Shown here: positions 1-8,016 of the stretch, piece after piece
How positions within the stretch are numbered: the first letter of the stretch is position 1
Layout: each line of letters starts with the position of its first letter
Assembly: GCA_963715045.1 (NCBI GenBank)
Contig: CAVQRC010000039.1
Span: 124,001 to 188,000 of the forward strand
Direction: 5' to 3'
Length of the DNA stretch: 64,000 nucleotides
Source: CAVQRC01 sp963715045
GTDB lineage: Bacteria > Planctomycetota > Planctomycetia > Pirellulales > Lacipirellulaceae
Notes under the pieces: generated by a model
Databases searched by the model: none
The model's input: the letters and a program-made list of their open reading frames with translations, nothing else
What the model was told of the DNA's origin: nothing
Position numbers and translations under genes: made by a program

Positions 1-552
1 ATCGAGCCAGGAATGCAGCCGCTTCGGCAGCGCCATGGCGATTTCAACTCCGGCCGCGCCGCCGCCGACGACAACGACGCGAAGCGGTTCGTCAGCTTTC
101 TTACGGTGGACGGCATCGAGCACGCGGTCGCCGAGCCGCGGCAGAAACGTCTGCATCGGTTTGATCGGAATCACGGTTCCATCAAGCCGCTTCACGCCGC
201 CGGTCGCAGGCACCGAACCAATTCCGACCGAGAGCACATCGAACGGAAGCGGTGGTCGGTCGTTGAATAGCAACAGCTGTCGGGCCACATCGAGTCCCGT
301 AACCTGGGCGACGATGAGTCGCGCATCTACGGCGGCGGTAAACTGCACGAGGTCGATTCGCATCCCGGCGCTGTCGTAGAGACCGGCGAGAGTGCCGGGC
401 AGCATTCCGGAATACATGGCGAACGGGAAGTTCGAAACGCAAGTCAAACGCGCGTTTGGAATCGCCTGCATCCGCCACATGCGGAGGATGTGCGAGTTGG
501 TGTGGCCGGCACCGAGCAGGACGATGTCGTGATCAGCAAGACGTTGATACAT
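1..552 (-). CDS. FAD/NAD(P)-dependent oxidoreductase, N-terminal part (SelD-fusion type), cut by window edge
   Basis: The reading frame is open from the ATG at 552 to the window edge (184 codons, C-terminus missing). It starts with a dinucleotide-binding motif (LLGAGHTN, residues 12-19), then SNFPFAMYSGMLPG and an FDVLSVGIGSVP segment. A second Rossmann motif, VVVVGGGAAGVEIA, lies at about residues 159-172. This two-motif layout is that of pyridine nucleotide-disulfide oxidoreductases, and the MYSGMLPG block is typical of the FAD module fused to selenide,water dikinase (SelD) in cyanobacteria and some other bacteria. Whether a SelD domain follows cannot be seen here. A selenium role is an inference, supported by the selenoprotein gene at 5435-5680. 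A type II NADH-dehydrogenase-like enzyme is the alternative. Confidence 0.75.
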   Translation of the reverse strand, partial: MYQRLADHDIVLLGAGHTNSHILRMWRMQAIPNARLTCVSNFPFAMYSGMLPGTLAGLYDSAGMRIDLVQFTAAVDARLIVAQVTGLDVARQLLLFNDRPPLPFDVLSVGIGSVPATGGVKRLDGTVIPIKPMQTFLPRLGDRVLDAVHRKKADEPLRVVVVGGGAAGVEIAMALPKRLHSWLD

Positions 553-806
553 GGCGGGCCGAACCGTGCTCAGAGACCCGCCTGCCAGTTCCCTCAGCGG
601 GCCACTGGCGAATTCGAAGGAAATGGCCAGCTCGAGTTGAAAGCGGGGTCGGGTCCGGAGAGCACTGTTCCCAATATCCCGTTGGCACAGCGGGCTGTCC
701 AGATCCGCCTGGCAGCCTTGCGTCAACCGCACCCCTGACCCCTCGACTCCTGATTCCTGATCAGCGAAGCGGTCGACCCTGTCAGGACGACCCTGTCAGG
801 ACGCCC

Positions 807-1052
807 TTACTCGAAGTCATCCTCCTCTGCCGTGAGACCCACATCGCCCGGGGAGGGAAAGCCGCTCTCGGTCGCCGCTTTCGCGACACGCGAATCCGCA
901 AACGACTTGGACACCACGCCGGTTGACGAGCAGCCACTGCCTGTCAGCAGCGTGGCCGCGGGCAACAACCAGAGGATCGTGCGACACCATGGAATCCACG
1001 CCGGTGGCGGATCCGCCAAATGATTCGTCAGACGAATAGTGAATTGTTGCAT
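807..1052 (-). CDS. small putative lipoprotein
   Basis: This 81-residue protein has a hydrophobic N-terminal segment (about residues 22-38) ending in the lipobox-like LTGSGC, with Cys41 as the predicted lipidated residue. The mature part is only about 40 residues and ends in an acidic TAEEDDFE tail. The ATG at 1052 was chosen because the frame upstream of it does not look like coding sequence. The function is unknown. Its small size and lipobox resemble other uncharacterised planctomycete lipoproteins. It is followed head-to-tail on the same strand by the partial oxidoreductase, after a gap that holds an 11-bp direct repeat. Confidence 0.5.
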   Translation of the reverse strand: MQQFTIRLTNHLADPPPAWIPWCRTILWLLPAATLLTGSGCSSTGVVSKSFADSRVAKAATESGFPSPGDVGLTAEEDDFE

Positions 1053-1181
1053 GGGAGCGCAGATGCGAGTGTGGGGAGTCTCAGTACGTGAGATACGTTG
1101 GGATTTGTGTGTTGGACTTTGTGATTTCGGACTCGCGGCGCCGTCGAACAATCGAGTTCCTCGAGAGGCGGCTCCGCAGCG

Positions 1182-1688
1182 TCAGGGGCGTTCCTGCGAC
1201 AGGAACTGGCGAACCGTTTGCGGCTGTTCGTCTTCGGCCGGGCCGAACAACTTGCTCCACATCGATGGTCGCTGCGGGCCGCGATCCGGATTGGCCGCGA
1301 ATGGTGCCGTGAGGGTGATTCGCGTGGAGTTCCACATCCGCTTCGTCTCCGAGTGCAGTTGCACCGCACCTTGCTGCAACTTTCGCGAGCCGGCCTTCAG
1401 GGTGTCGATACCGGCGTTCAGCGATTGGGTGGGTGTCGGCAGGTCCAGACGGAGACCGGGCCATCGTGGCCGAATATCGAAGCTGGCGAGATCGGGTTCC
1501 ACCGGATCCTCGAACGAAGCCTGTTCCGCACCCCGACGGCTCTGCTGTCGGTCAGCAGGCTCCTGCTGGCCCGGCCACAGGCCTAGCCGGGGTAGCTTCC
1601 AGCCTTCCGCCGTGGCGGCGATGGGTGTGCTTAACCCAAGCCCGGTAAGAAAGGTCAACAGGACGACCATCCGAACACGTGCTTGCAT
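1182..1688 (-). CDS. secreted hypothetical protein
   Basis: This is a 168-residue protein starting at the ATG at 1688, with a GGAG Shine-Dalgarno core about 8 nt upstream. The N-terminus is a classical signal peptide: basic MQARVR, a hydrophobic stretch through LTFLTGLGLSTPI, and a likely cleavage after the alanine-rich ATA region near residue 26. The mature protein is hydrophilic with no recognised domain. A longer reading up to 1928 exists but its upstream part is arginine-rich and lacks a start signal. The export prediction is direct from sequence; the function is unknown. Confidence 0.6.
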   Translation of the reverse strand: MQARVRMVVLLTFLTGLGLSTPIAATAEGWKLPRLGLWPGQQEPADRQQSRRGAEQASFEDPVEPDLASFDIRPRWPGLRLDLPTPTQSLNAGIDTLKAGSRKLQQGAVQLHSETKRMWNSTRITLTAPFAANPDRGPQRPSMWSKLFGPAEDEQPQTVRQFLSQERP

Positions 1689-1954
1689 GACCGGTCTCCG
1701 TTCAAAACTAGCTTCTCGGTGAGCCCGCTCCGACGACCTGCGGTACGAATCTGGCCGCTGGGCGGCGGAGTGTCGCAGAACTGCGACCCGTCGTAAAGAC
1801 GAATTGGGGCCCCTTCGTCTTCGTGAGACGGTTGCCTCGCGGATCGCTGGCCGCTGGTGGATTGTTCTGCAGGGCTCGCCTAATATGAGGGGCGTTCGTA
1901 GGCCGCGGGCCGCGACGGAATCTCCCATCTTTCCAACAGCGGCCCTGTCGGCAT

Positions 1955-1960
1955 AGGAGA
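1955..1960 (+). promoter_or_regulatory. Shine-Dalgarno site that decides the proC start
   Basis: AGGAGA lies six bases upstream of the ATC codon at 1967. No ATG, GTG, TTG or CTG occurs in frame between the upstream stop at 1886 and the Rossmann motif of proC. This ribosome-binding site therefore points to ATC as the initiation codon. Confidence 0.55.
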
Positions 1961-1966
1961 ACTCTC

Positions 1967-2785
1967 ATCGACGTTTCGCAACGACGCTTTGGATTTCTCG
2001 GCGGTGGACAGATGGCGACCGCCCTGGCTTCAGGATGGGTTCGCCAAGGCGTCACGCGGCCCGAGCAGATCCACATCAGCGATCCGTCTCCGGCGGCCCG
2101 GGAACAGTGCCTCAAGGGCATGCCCGGCTGTCAAGTGACCGACTCCAATACCGAAGTCGTGGCCCAGGCCGACGTGTTGATCCTCGCGGTCAAGCCCGGA
2201 CTGGCGACCCAGGTGCTGGCGGAGTCGGCTGCTTCGTTGCGTCCGCAGACACTCGTCGTGTCGATCGCCGCAGGAGTTCAACTCCAGGACCTTGAGCAAG
2301 CGATTCCGCAGGCCCGTATCATCCGCGTGATGCCGAACACTCCCTGCCTGGTCGGCGACTGCGCAGCTGGCTTCAGCCTGGGCCGACATGCCACGGCCGA
2401 GGACAGTGAGACCCTGCGTAGTCTGCTCACCGCGGTGGGGGTCGCGTTCGAAGTGCCGGAACCGCTGCTGGATGCGGTGACGGGACTCAGCGGCTCCGGG
2501 CCAGCGTATGTGTTCACCATCATCGAGGCCCTTGCCGATGCGGGGGTGGCGGAGGGGCTTCCGCGAGGGACCGCGGCCGCGTTGGCCGCCCATACCGTTC
2601 GCGGAGCGGCGGAGATGGTCATCCGCACGGGAGAGCATCCGAGCCTGCTGCGTGAAAAGGTGGCCAGTCCCGGCGGGACGACGATCGCCGGTCTGGCGGC
2701 GCTCGAGCGGGGCGGGTTGCGGGCGGCCCTGCTGGACGCCGTCGAGGCTGCCGCGATTCGTTCTCGGCAGCTTGCAAATCGATAG
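1967..2785 (+). CDS. proC: pyrroline-5-carboxylate reductase
   Basis: ProC catalyses the last step of proline synthesis, NAD(P)H-dependent reduction of 1-pyrroline-5-carboxylate, in the cytoplasm. The protein shows the N-terminal dinucleotide-binding FGFLGGGQMATAL, the central IRVMPNTPCLVG block and the dimerisation signature DAVTGLSGSGPAYVF followed by SPGGTTIAGL, all characteristic of the family. The first canonical start in frame (ATG 2012) would delete the GGGQ loop needed for cofactor binding. I therefore place the start at ATC 1967, preceded by AGGAGA, giving 272 residues, the usual ProC length. ATC initiation is inferred; a base error in the start codon is the alternative. Confidence 0.9.
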   Translation: MDVSQRRFGFLGGGQMATALASGWVRQGVTRPEQIHISDPSPAAREQCLKGMPGCQVTDSNTEVVAQADVLILAVKPGLATQVLAESAASLRPQTLVVSIAAGVQLQDLEQAIPQARIIRVMPNTPCLVGDCAAGFSLGRHATAEDSETLRSLLTAVGVAFEVPEPLLDAVTGLSGSGPAYVFTIIEALADAGVAEGLPRGTAAALAAHTVRGAAEMVIRTGEHPSLLREKVASPGGTTIAGLAALERGGLRAALLDAVEAAAIRSRQLANR

Positions 2786-2806
2786 CACTCGGGAAACAAT
2801 TCTTCG

Positions 2807-3034
2807 GTGTCTATTTTTTGCCTGATCGACGACAAGCACGTTCCTCTGTACCGGGTGGTCTGGGTTGCGGCCACGCCCCACTTCTGCGGCGAGGAAGACT
2901 GCGTCCGCGAGGGGTACTATGAAATTCGACTCGAACAAGGTGAGTCGGTGTGGGCGAACCTTCAGGATCGCGACAATCTGCTCGATGCGCTGGAAGAATG
3001 GCACAACGCGGACCCTCCCGAAGAACGCTGGTAG
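2807..3034 (+). CDS. small conserved-looking hypothetical protein
   Basis: This 75-residue acidic protein uses a GTG start 21 bases after the proC stop, so it is probably co-transcribed with proC. It contains two cysteines in HFCGEEDC and ends in a highly charged EEWHNADPPEERW segment. There is no signal peptide or membrane segment, so it is probably cytoplasmic. No domain was recognised and the Shine-Dalgarno site is weak. The composition is protein-like and no better frame overlaps it. Confidence 0.5.
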   Translation: MSIFCLIDDKHVPLYRVVWVAATPHFCGEEDCVREGYYEIRLEQGESVWANLQDRDNLLDALEEWHNADPPEERW

Positions 3035-3193
3035 AGCCCCTTTCAGTAAGAGCTCTTTTCAATAAGAGCCCCTTTCAAAATCCGATTTCAGGCCTCCCAC
3101 GGCGGGGAAACAAGGTGGTAAACACACGTTTCGCAACGGCTTTGAGAGTCTCGCTCCCAGTCTCCACCAATCGCAAGTCTCCAGGAATATACG

Positions 3194-3688
3194 ATGAGTC
3201 AGCAGCACGGTGAACTCGAGTGGCGCGAGACGTATTTCATACTCTTTCCCGCCGAGCAACGCCCTTCACTCATTCAAATTGACGACGTGCTCAGCAAAGT
3301 CAGTGACCGCGTCGTGACGAAGAATCAACATGCCAACGAGGACGGGTTGTTCGAATCGATTCTCGTCGACTCGCCGGCGGACCACGCGGCGCTCGAGATC
3401 AGTTATGAAGCGGGCGATGCCGTGATCGAGCAGAGCCTGGAAATCGCCAAGCAGTTGAAGTCGGAACTTGACGGAGAGCAACTCCAGCAGCTCATGCGTT
3501 CCAACGCGCGGCTCGACATCATGCACTTCGAAAGGGTCGACGAATCGGCCCCCGTGTTTGCCGACGACGAGGGCTTCTCCGAAGAGGAGATGCTCGATCC
3601 GACCTGTCTGCTCTTGACCGTCGACGCGCTGGTCGACGTTACCGGTGGCATTCCTATCGATCCGGCCTCGGGGACGGTGATGATTTAG
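3194..3688 (+). CDS. hypothetical protein, planctomycete type
   Basis: This 164-residue acidic soluble protein starts at ATG 3194. It opens with WRETYFILFPAEQRPSL, has a mixed helix/strand middle section (ISYEAGDAVIEQSLEIAKQLKSEL shortened here to its first residues), and ends with LLLTVDALVDVTGGIPIDP. There is no signal peptide, membrane segment or recognised catalytic motif. Codon usage and clean spacing support a real gene. It is followed immediately by a strong hairpin (3715-3762) that probably ends its transcript. The function is unknown. Confidence 0.6.
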   Translation: MSQQHGELEWRETYFILFPAEQRPSLIQIDDVLSKVSDRVVTKNQHANEDGLFESILVDSPADHAALEISYEAGDAVIEQSLEIAKQLKSELDGEQLQQLMRSNARLDIMHFERVDESAPVFADDEGFSEEEMLDPTCLLLTVDALVDVTGGIPIDPASGTVMI

Positions 3689-3714
3689 GTTTGTGCGTTT
3701 GTGGGTTAGTGGGA

Positions 3715-3762
3715 CTGCACTTTCTGAAAGCCGACCAGAGGCCGTTTGTTCAGAAAGTGCAG
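3715..3762 (+). terminator. 14-bp perfect inverted repeat after the 3194-3688 gene
   Basis: The arms CTGCACTTTCTGAA (3715-3728) and TTCAGAAAGTGCAG (3749-3762) are perfectly complementary, with a 20-base loop, starting 26 bases after the upstream stop codon. There is no T-tract, so it may be a transcript-end or mRNA-stability hairpin rather than a classical terminator. The rest of 3763-4060 shows no gene. Confidence 0.5.
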
Positions 3763-4060
3763 CTGGGGGGAGAGCTGCCGGCCTTTCGAATTGGATTCCC
3801 TGACAACGCATGCCTGACCCCGTGGTGGTGGCGGGACGACTTGCGGTCGGGTACGGGAATTTGAGGCACGGTTGGTCCGGGGACCGTGTGTCGTGGTTCG
3901 GCCGACGACTGGCCGCGCGATTGTGGAAGACAGGGAGAAGTGGCACGGAAAGTGCTCTCGACGATCCTCGTCGAAACACGTCACCGGTCCTCCAGGAAAG
4001 CACGGTTGGCGGTGCTTTCGTAACGCGTTCCTTCTCCAAACTGAATCAGGAGTTGTAAAG

Positions 4061-4237
4061 GTGTCCGAACGTGAAGGTCGGAGGAAGTGGGGCAACGAGA
4101 AGAGTGGTAAACGGCGGGGCCGCAAGCCGCGCGTGCCGTGGGAAAGCGACTCGGAGTCCGGGCGTATCGACCGGGGACAGCGACGGCCACGCCAACGCCT
4201 GGCCTTCGATTCCGAGGAAGACTACTGGCAACGGTAA
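4061..4237 (+). CDS. small highly charged hypothetical protein
   Basis: A GTG at 4061, nine bases after an AGGAG Shine-Dalgarno core, opens a 58-residue protein. It is very rich in Arg, Lys, Glu and Asp (SEREGRRKWGNEKSGKRRG, then an acidic FDSEEDYW end). No domain is recognised. The basic N-terminal two thirds could bind nucleic acid, but this is only suggested by composition. The good ribosome-binding site is the main support. Confidence 0.45.
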   Translation: MSEREGRRKWGNEKSGKRRGRKPRVPWESDSESGRIDRGQRRPRQRLAFDSEEDYWQR

Positions 4238-4331
4238 CGAGTGTTTGGGCAGATTTTGATCACCGCGATCAGAATCGGTCCATTCTCCATTCGCCCGGCC
4301 GACCCCTCAATGCGGCTGGCCGCACGCGACG

Positions 4332-4584
4332 GGTGCAGAGACGCAGTTGCGGACGTTCGGACTGATGAAGCACTTCCCTAGCAAATTTGACGAGGTCGGT
4401 CAGCTTTGCCCGCGGGCTCATCGCGGACCCTGCTTCCGCGGAGGCGCCGAGAATCATCCGCGGCGGAGTGTCGTACGATACCCGCTTCACGCCTGCGAAA
4501 AGACCCCTGGGGTATTTTTGGGGGAATAGGCGTACTGTAATATTGCCTAAACAACCAAAAATACCCGGGGTCTTTAATGGGTCT
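4332..4584 (+). repeat. dispersed hairpin repeat, family A, copy 1 (interrupted)
   Basis: The copy has two modules shared with 16862-17001. The left module (4332-4386) contains ACGCAGTTGCGGACG, then CGGACT and CTTCCCTAG. The right module (4501-4584) is a hairpin with arms 4501-4521 and 4555-4573, containing CCCCTGGGGTATTTTTGG and its complement, and ends with TCTTTAATGG. Between the modules, about 114 bases (4387-4500) are absent from the other copy. The element occupies the gap before efpL and may form its leader. Confidence 0.7.
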
Positions 4585-4626
4585 CGGAGTACCACCCAGC
4601 CGCGATTGAGGAGGTTGCCTGAACCG

Positions 4627-5190
4627 ATGCAGGCGAAAGACACTCGTCCCGGAGCGATCGTGAACTACAACGGGGCACCGCATCTCATCGAGACGGTTGC
4701 CGTACAAACGCCCTCAGCCCGGGGCGGAGCGACGCTCTACAAGTTCCGCGCCCGCGGACTGGTCTCCAAACAGAAGGTCGACATCACCCTCAAGGGGACC
4801 GATTCGATTGATGAGGCCGACTTCGGGCGTCGGGAAGTCAAACTCATGTACACCGACGATGAGTTCGCGTACTTCCTCGATCAGCAGGACTTCAACCAGT
4901 ACGCCGTCGCCAAGGACGACGTCTCCGAGCAACTCCCCTACATCACCGAAGATCTCGAAGGCCTTCGCGCACTGATCTACAACGATCAGTGTGTAGGCGT
5001 TGAAGTCCCTTCGGCCGTCGTGCTCAAGGTGGTCGAATGCGATCCCGGCGTGAAGGGCAACTCGGCGACCTCACGGACCAAGCCGGCCAAGCTCGAGACG
5101 GGGCTGACCGTGCAGGTACCCGAATACCTCAAGCAGGGCGAGTCGATCAAAGTCGACACCCGCAGCGGCGACTATCTTTCGCGGGGTTAA
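4627..5190 (+). CDS. efpL: elongation factor P-like protein (EfpL/YeiP)
   Basis: This 187-residue protein is the expected length for the EF-P/EfpL family, which binds between the P and E sites and relieves ribosome stalling. The N-terminal KOW-like domain carries the loop QTPSARGGATLYKFR, with Arg at the tip. That matches the unmodified-arginine EfpL (YeiP) branch rather than lysine-modified EF-P. The OB domains end in the signature CDPGVKGNSATSRTKPA followed by TGLTVQVPEYLKQGE. The ATG at 4627 follows an AGGAGG ribosome-binding site. A longer frame upstream runs through repeat family A and is not coding. The gene stands alone; its leader contains the repeat hairpin. Confidence 0.93.
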   Translation: MQAKDTRPGAIVNYNGAPHLIETVAVQTPSARGGATLYKFRARGLVSKQKVDITLKGTDSIDEADFGRREVKLMYTDDEFAYFLDQQDFNQYAVAKDDVSEQLPYITEDLEGLRALIYNDQCVGVEVPSAVVLKVVECDPGVKGNSATSRTKPAKLETGLTVQVPEYLKQGESIKVDTRSGDYLSRG

Positions 5191-5434
5191 CGGAACGGGC
5201 TCTCACGGGGCTAACTGGTCGCGTCCGCGTCGGTAAGATCCGCATCCGCAACGCACGTCAAATCACAAACGAATCACAGAATCAAACAATCAAATTTCAA
5301 ACGCGGTCCAGGGTCTTCTACGTGTTCTTTTTTTGGTATTTGGAGCTTGTTTGTGATTTGTGATTTGCGGATCGTGATTTTGGAGCTGATGGGCGGTCAG
5401 ACCCTCGAACCACTTTGCATGCGGCCGCATAGCG

Positions 5435-5680
5435 TCAGCCGATCTGCTGCAGTCGCGTGTCGACTTCGCGAACGATATCCACTTCGTCGGGAAAGGTTCC
5501 CATCGCGAGTTTCGAGTAGATGAGTTCTCCGTCAACTTGAACTTCGAAACAGCCTCCGCTGCCCGGCACGAGCTCCAACCCGGCGATTTGTTGCTTGAAT
5601 CTGTTGAGCAGCTTGTCCGCCAGACTGACGGCCTTGGGCTCGTAATTTCACATCGCGCAGTACTGAATCTTCAGCTTCAT
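5435..5680 (-). CDS. SelW/Rdx-family selenoprotein with in-frame TGA (Sec)
   Basis: Reading the minus strand from ATG 5680 gives MKLKIQYCAM, then TGA at 5650-5648, then NYEPKAVSLADKLL, a PGSGGCFEV motif, VDGELIYSK and a C-terminal helix, ending at TGA 5437-5435 (81 residues). This is the thioredoxin-like SelT/SelW/SelH (Rdx) fold: the first TGA falls exactly at the redox-active position of the CxxU motif (Cys8, Sec11), and the downstream GSGGxFEV and VDGxxIYSK blocks are the family hallmarks. A GGGAG ribosome-binding site lies upstream. The short GGCC-GTCAGTC-TGGC stem-loop 15-30 bases past the TGA could serve as a bacterial SECIS. Sec insertion needs selA, selB and selC, which are not in this window. 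A nonsense mutation of a Cys homologue is the alternative. Confidence 0.8.
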
Positions 5681-5748
5681 TCTGTCGACTCCCTGTCAGG
5701 TACAGGCCGCATGAGGGACCTGCTGGGTGACGTTGCTGCGTGGGCCGG

Positions 5749-6006
5749 TTACTTGCCGGCCTTCCGCTTGCTCCCCGATTTCTTCTTCTGCGGTACCGAC
5801 TTCTTGCTCGTCGCGGATTTCACGCTGCCAGCTTTCTTCTTGGCCGATTTCTTTTTGGCGGTCGACTTGGCTGACGGGGAAGATTTCTTGACCTTCTTCT
5901 TCCCCCCCGCAGTGGTCGCGGTGCGGTCGCGTTTGGAGGAACCGCGAAAAATCGAGTCCCAGTTGTCTGAGTACTTGCTCGAAGAACCAACGGTCACAAT
6001 GGTCAC
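5749..6006 (-). CDS. small lysine-rich basic protein
   Basis: This 85-residue protein has a short unique N-terminus (VGSSSKYSDNWDSIFRGSSKR) followed by about 45 residues dominated by Lys, Ala and Ser (KKKSAKKKAGSVKSATSKK). The tail resembles the disordered basic tails of histone-like or nucleic-acid-binding proteins, so DNA or RNA binding is a reasonable inference. It starts at GTG 6006; a second in-frame GTG lies four codons later. It is on the same strand as the selenoprotein, 68 bases upstream of it. Confidence 0.5.
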   Translation of the reverse strand: MTIVTVGSSSKYSDNWDSIFRGSSKRDRTATTAGGKKKVKKSSPSAKSTAKKKSAKKKAGSVKSATSKKSVPQKKKSGSKRKAGK

Positions 6007-6160
6007 GGTGCAGCGTCTCCCGAAAAAATCAAAATCGAGTCCGAGTCCGACCTCCGCGGCGGCCGGCCCGAGGCGAAGTATTTCATGAACGGGTCTGCCA
6101 GGCAGTCGTCCGTTCGGTTGTACGTGTTATCGAAGCCGCCGCGTGGCGTCAAGGCGGCGG

Positions 6161-7837
6161 CTACTGGCGTTGCAGCCGCTTGTAGCGGAAACGCTGCGGA
6201 GCGTCATCCTGAATTCCGAGGCGCTCGCGTCGCTCGCGTTCGTAAGTCTCAAAGTTGCCTTCGCACCAGTGGGCGTAGCCGTCACCTTCGAAAGCCAGAA
6301 TATGGGTTGCGAGACGGTCGAGAAACCACCGGTCGTGGCTGACGACGACGGCACAGCCGGCGAAATTCGCGACCGCATCCTCGAGGGCGCGGAGCGTATC
6401 GACATCGAGGTCATTCGTCGGTTCGTCCAGCAGCAGCACATTGCAGCCCTGTCGCAAGAGTTTCGCCAGGTGCACGCGGTTTCGCTCGCCTCCGGAGAGG
6501 ACTCCAACCCGTTTCTGTTGATCCGGCCCGAGAAAATTGAATTGCGAGACATAGGCCCGGGCATGCATCTTGCGTCCGCCCAGGTCGAGCGTTTCGTGAC
6601 CGCCGGACACTTCCTGGTACACGGTCTTGTCGGCGTCCAGGTCGTCACGACTTTGGTCGACGTACCCCAGCTCGACGGTCGATCCGACTTCGAGTTCGCC
6701 CGTGTCAGCCTGTTCCTGCCCCATCAGGATCCGCAAGAGCGTGGTCTTGCCAGCCCCATTGGGCCCGATGATGCCGACGATTCCTCCGGGGGGGAGACGA
6801 AAGTTCAACCCTTCAAAGACGACCTGATCGCCGTAGTATTTGCCCAGATTACGAGCGCTAACCACGAGGTCGCCCAGGCGAGGGCCGGGCGGGATTTGAA
6901 TCATCAATTCGCCGGAGCGATCTTTTTGCTGCTCGGCGGCGAGCGACTCGTAGGATTTGATCCGGGCCTTGCTCTTTGACTGACGGGCTTTGGGAGCCAT
7001 GCGAATCCACTCGAGCTCGCGGGCAAGGGTCCGCTGGCGGGCGGTGGCCTGTTTTTCCTCGACGGCAAGCCGCTGCTGCTTTTGCTCGAGCCACGAGGAA
7101 TAGTTGCCTTCCCAGGGGATCCCTTGACCACGATCGAGTTCCAGAATCCAGCCGGCGACGTTGTCGAGGAAGTAGCGATCGTGGGTCACGGCGACAACCG
7201 TGCCTGAGTATTCGGCGAGGTGACGTTCCAGCCAGGCCACACTCTCGGCATCCAAATGATTGGTGGGCTCATCCAGCAACAGCAGATCGGGCCGGCCGAG
7301 CAGCAGCTTGCAGAGGGCGACTCGCCGCCGTTCACCGCCGGAGAGGTTCGTGACCGGGGCATCGCCGGGAGGGAGATTCATCGCGCTCATCGCGATCTCA
7401 ATCTGCCGCTCCAGCTCCCACGCGCCATTCGCGTCAATTCGATCCTGAACCGCGGCCTGACGATTGAGCAGCTTGTCCATTTCGTCCGGATCGGTGACCT
7501 CGCCGAGCTGGTTCGACAACTCTTCGAACTCGACCAGCAACGCTCGCGTGGGGGCGACCGCCGCTTCCACATTCGCCTGCACATTCAGGTCGGGATCGAG
7601 GTGCGGCTCCTGCTCGAGGAGACCAACGGTAAAGCCGTCGGTGAGGCGGGCCTCGCCGTCGAACTCCGTATCCAGTCCGGCCATGATCCGTAACAATGTG
7701 CTCTTGCCTGAACCGTTCCGTCCGAGCACGCCGATCTTGGCACCCGGGTAAAACGACAACCAGATGTCCTTGAGCACCTCTCGCTGACCGATCTTCTTGG
7801 TCAGGGCGGCCATTTGAAAGATGTATTTCTGTGCCAT
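6161..7837 (-). CDS. ettA: ABC-F ATPase, energy-dependent translational throttle EttA
   Basis: EttA binds the ribosomal E site and gates the first steps of elongation according to the ATP/ADP ratio. The protein has 558 residues (E. coli EttA: 555) and two ABC domains in tandem without membrane segments. The Walker A motifs are GRNGSGKST and GPNGAGKTT, the signatures LSGGERRRVAL and LSGGERNRVHL, and the Walker B regions LLLDEPTNHLD and LLLDEPTNDLD. A charged linker follows the first domain. The start is ATG 7837 (MAQKYIFQMAALTK) with GGAG upstream; the frame runs further upstream but without coding character. It lies 179 bases downstream of guaA on the same strand, with a family-B repeat between them. 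Confidence 0.95.
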   Translation of the reverse strand: MAQKYIFQMAALTKKIGQREVLKDIWLSFYPGAKIGVLGRNGSGKSTLLRIMAGLDTEFDGEARLTDGFTVGLLEQEPHLDPDLNVQANVEAAVAPTRALLVEFEELSNQLGEVTDPDEMDKLLNRQAAVQDRIDANGAWELERQIEIAMSAMNLPPGDAPVTNLSGGERRRVALCKLLLGRPDLLLLDEPTNHLDAESVAWLERHLAEYSGTVVAVTHDRYFLDNVAGWILELDRGQGIPWEGNYSSWLEQKQQRLAVEEKQATARQRTLARELEWIRMAPKARQSKSKARIKSYESLAAEQQKDRSGELMIQIPPGPRLGDLVVSARNLGKYYGDQVVFEGLNFRLPPGGIVGIIGPNGAGKTTLLRILMGQEQADTGELEVGSTVELGYVDQSRDDLDADKTVYQEVSGGHETLDLGGRKMHARAYVSQFNFLGPDQQKRVGVLSGGERNRVHLAKLLRQGCNVLLLDEPTNDLDVDTLRALEDAVANFAGCAVVVSHDRWFLDRLATHILAFEGDGYAHWCEGNFETYERERRERLGIQDDAPQRFRYKRLQRQ

Positions 7838-7884
7838 CTGTGGTCTCCAACGTGCTTGCTGCCAGGCCTTGCCCGAAACGCCTT

Positions 7885-7961
7885 CGAGCCGATTCCAAAG
7901 TTGGTGTTGAGCTACCGAATTCCGCGGCCGTGGGATACCTTCATCGAGTTGCGGGATGGGT
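7885..7961 (+). repeat. dispersed palindromic repeat, family B, diverged copy
   Basis: GAGCCGATTCCAAAG, then GCTACCGAATTCCGCGGCCG and TGGGATACC, match the family-B consensus seen at 35630 and 57700. The closing arm is degenerate (GAGTTGCGGGATGGGT). It lies in the guaA-ettA gap. Confidence 0.55.
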
Positions 7962-8016
7962 GATTCGCCGCGAGATCCGGGTCGCCAACGCTGCCAGGTC
8001 CCATCCTGGCGGAGGG

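Noticed and set aside
182..478. 98-codon minus-strand frame
   Set aside because: It is in a different frame from the truncated FAD oxidoreductase that covers the same bases with clear motifs.
2030..3004. 324-codon minus-strand frame
   Set aside because: Antisense to proC and the following gene; composition dominated by Arg and His.
5290..5535. 81-codon minus-strand frame overlapping the selenoprotein
   Set aside because: It is in a different frame and its product has no family resemblance, whereas the selenoprotein frame does.
6143..6979. 278-codon plus-strand frame
   Set aside because: Antisense to the C-terminal half of ettA.
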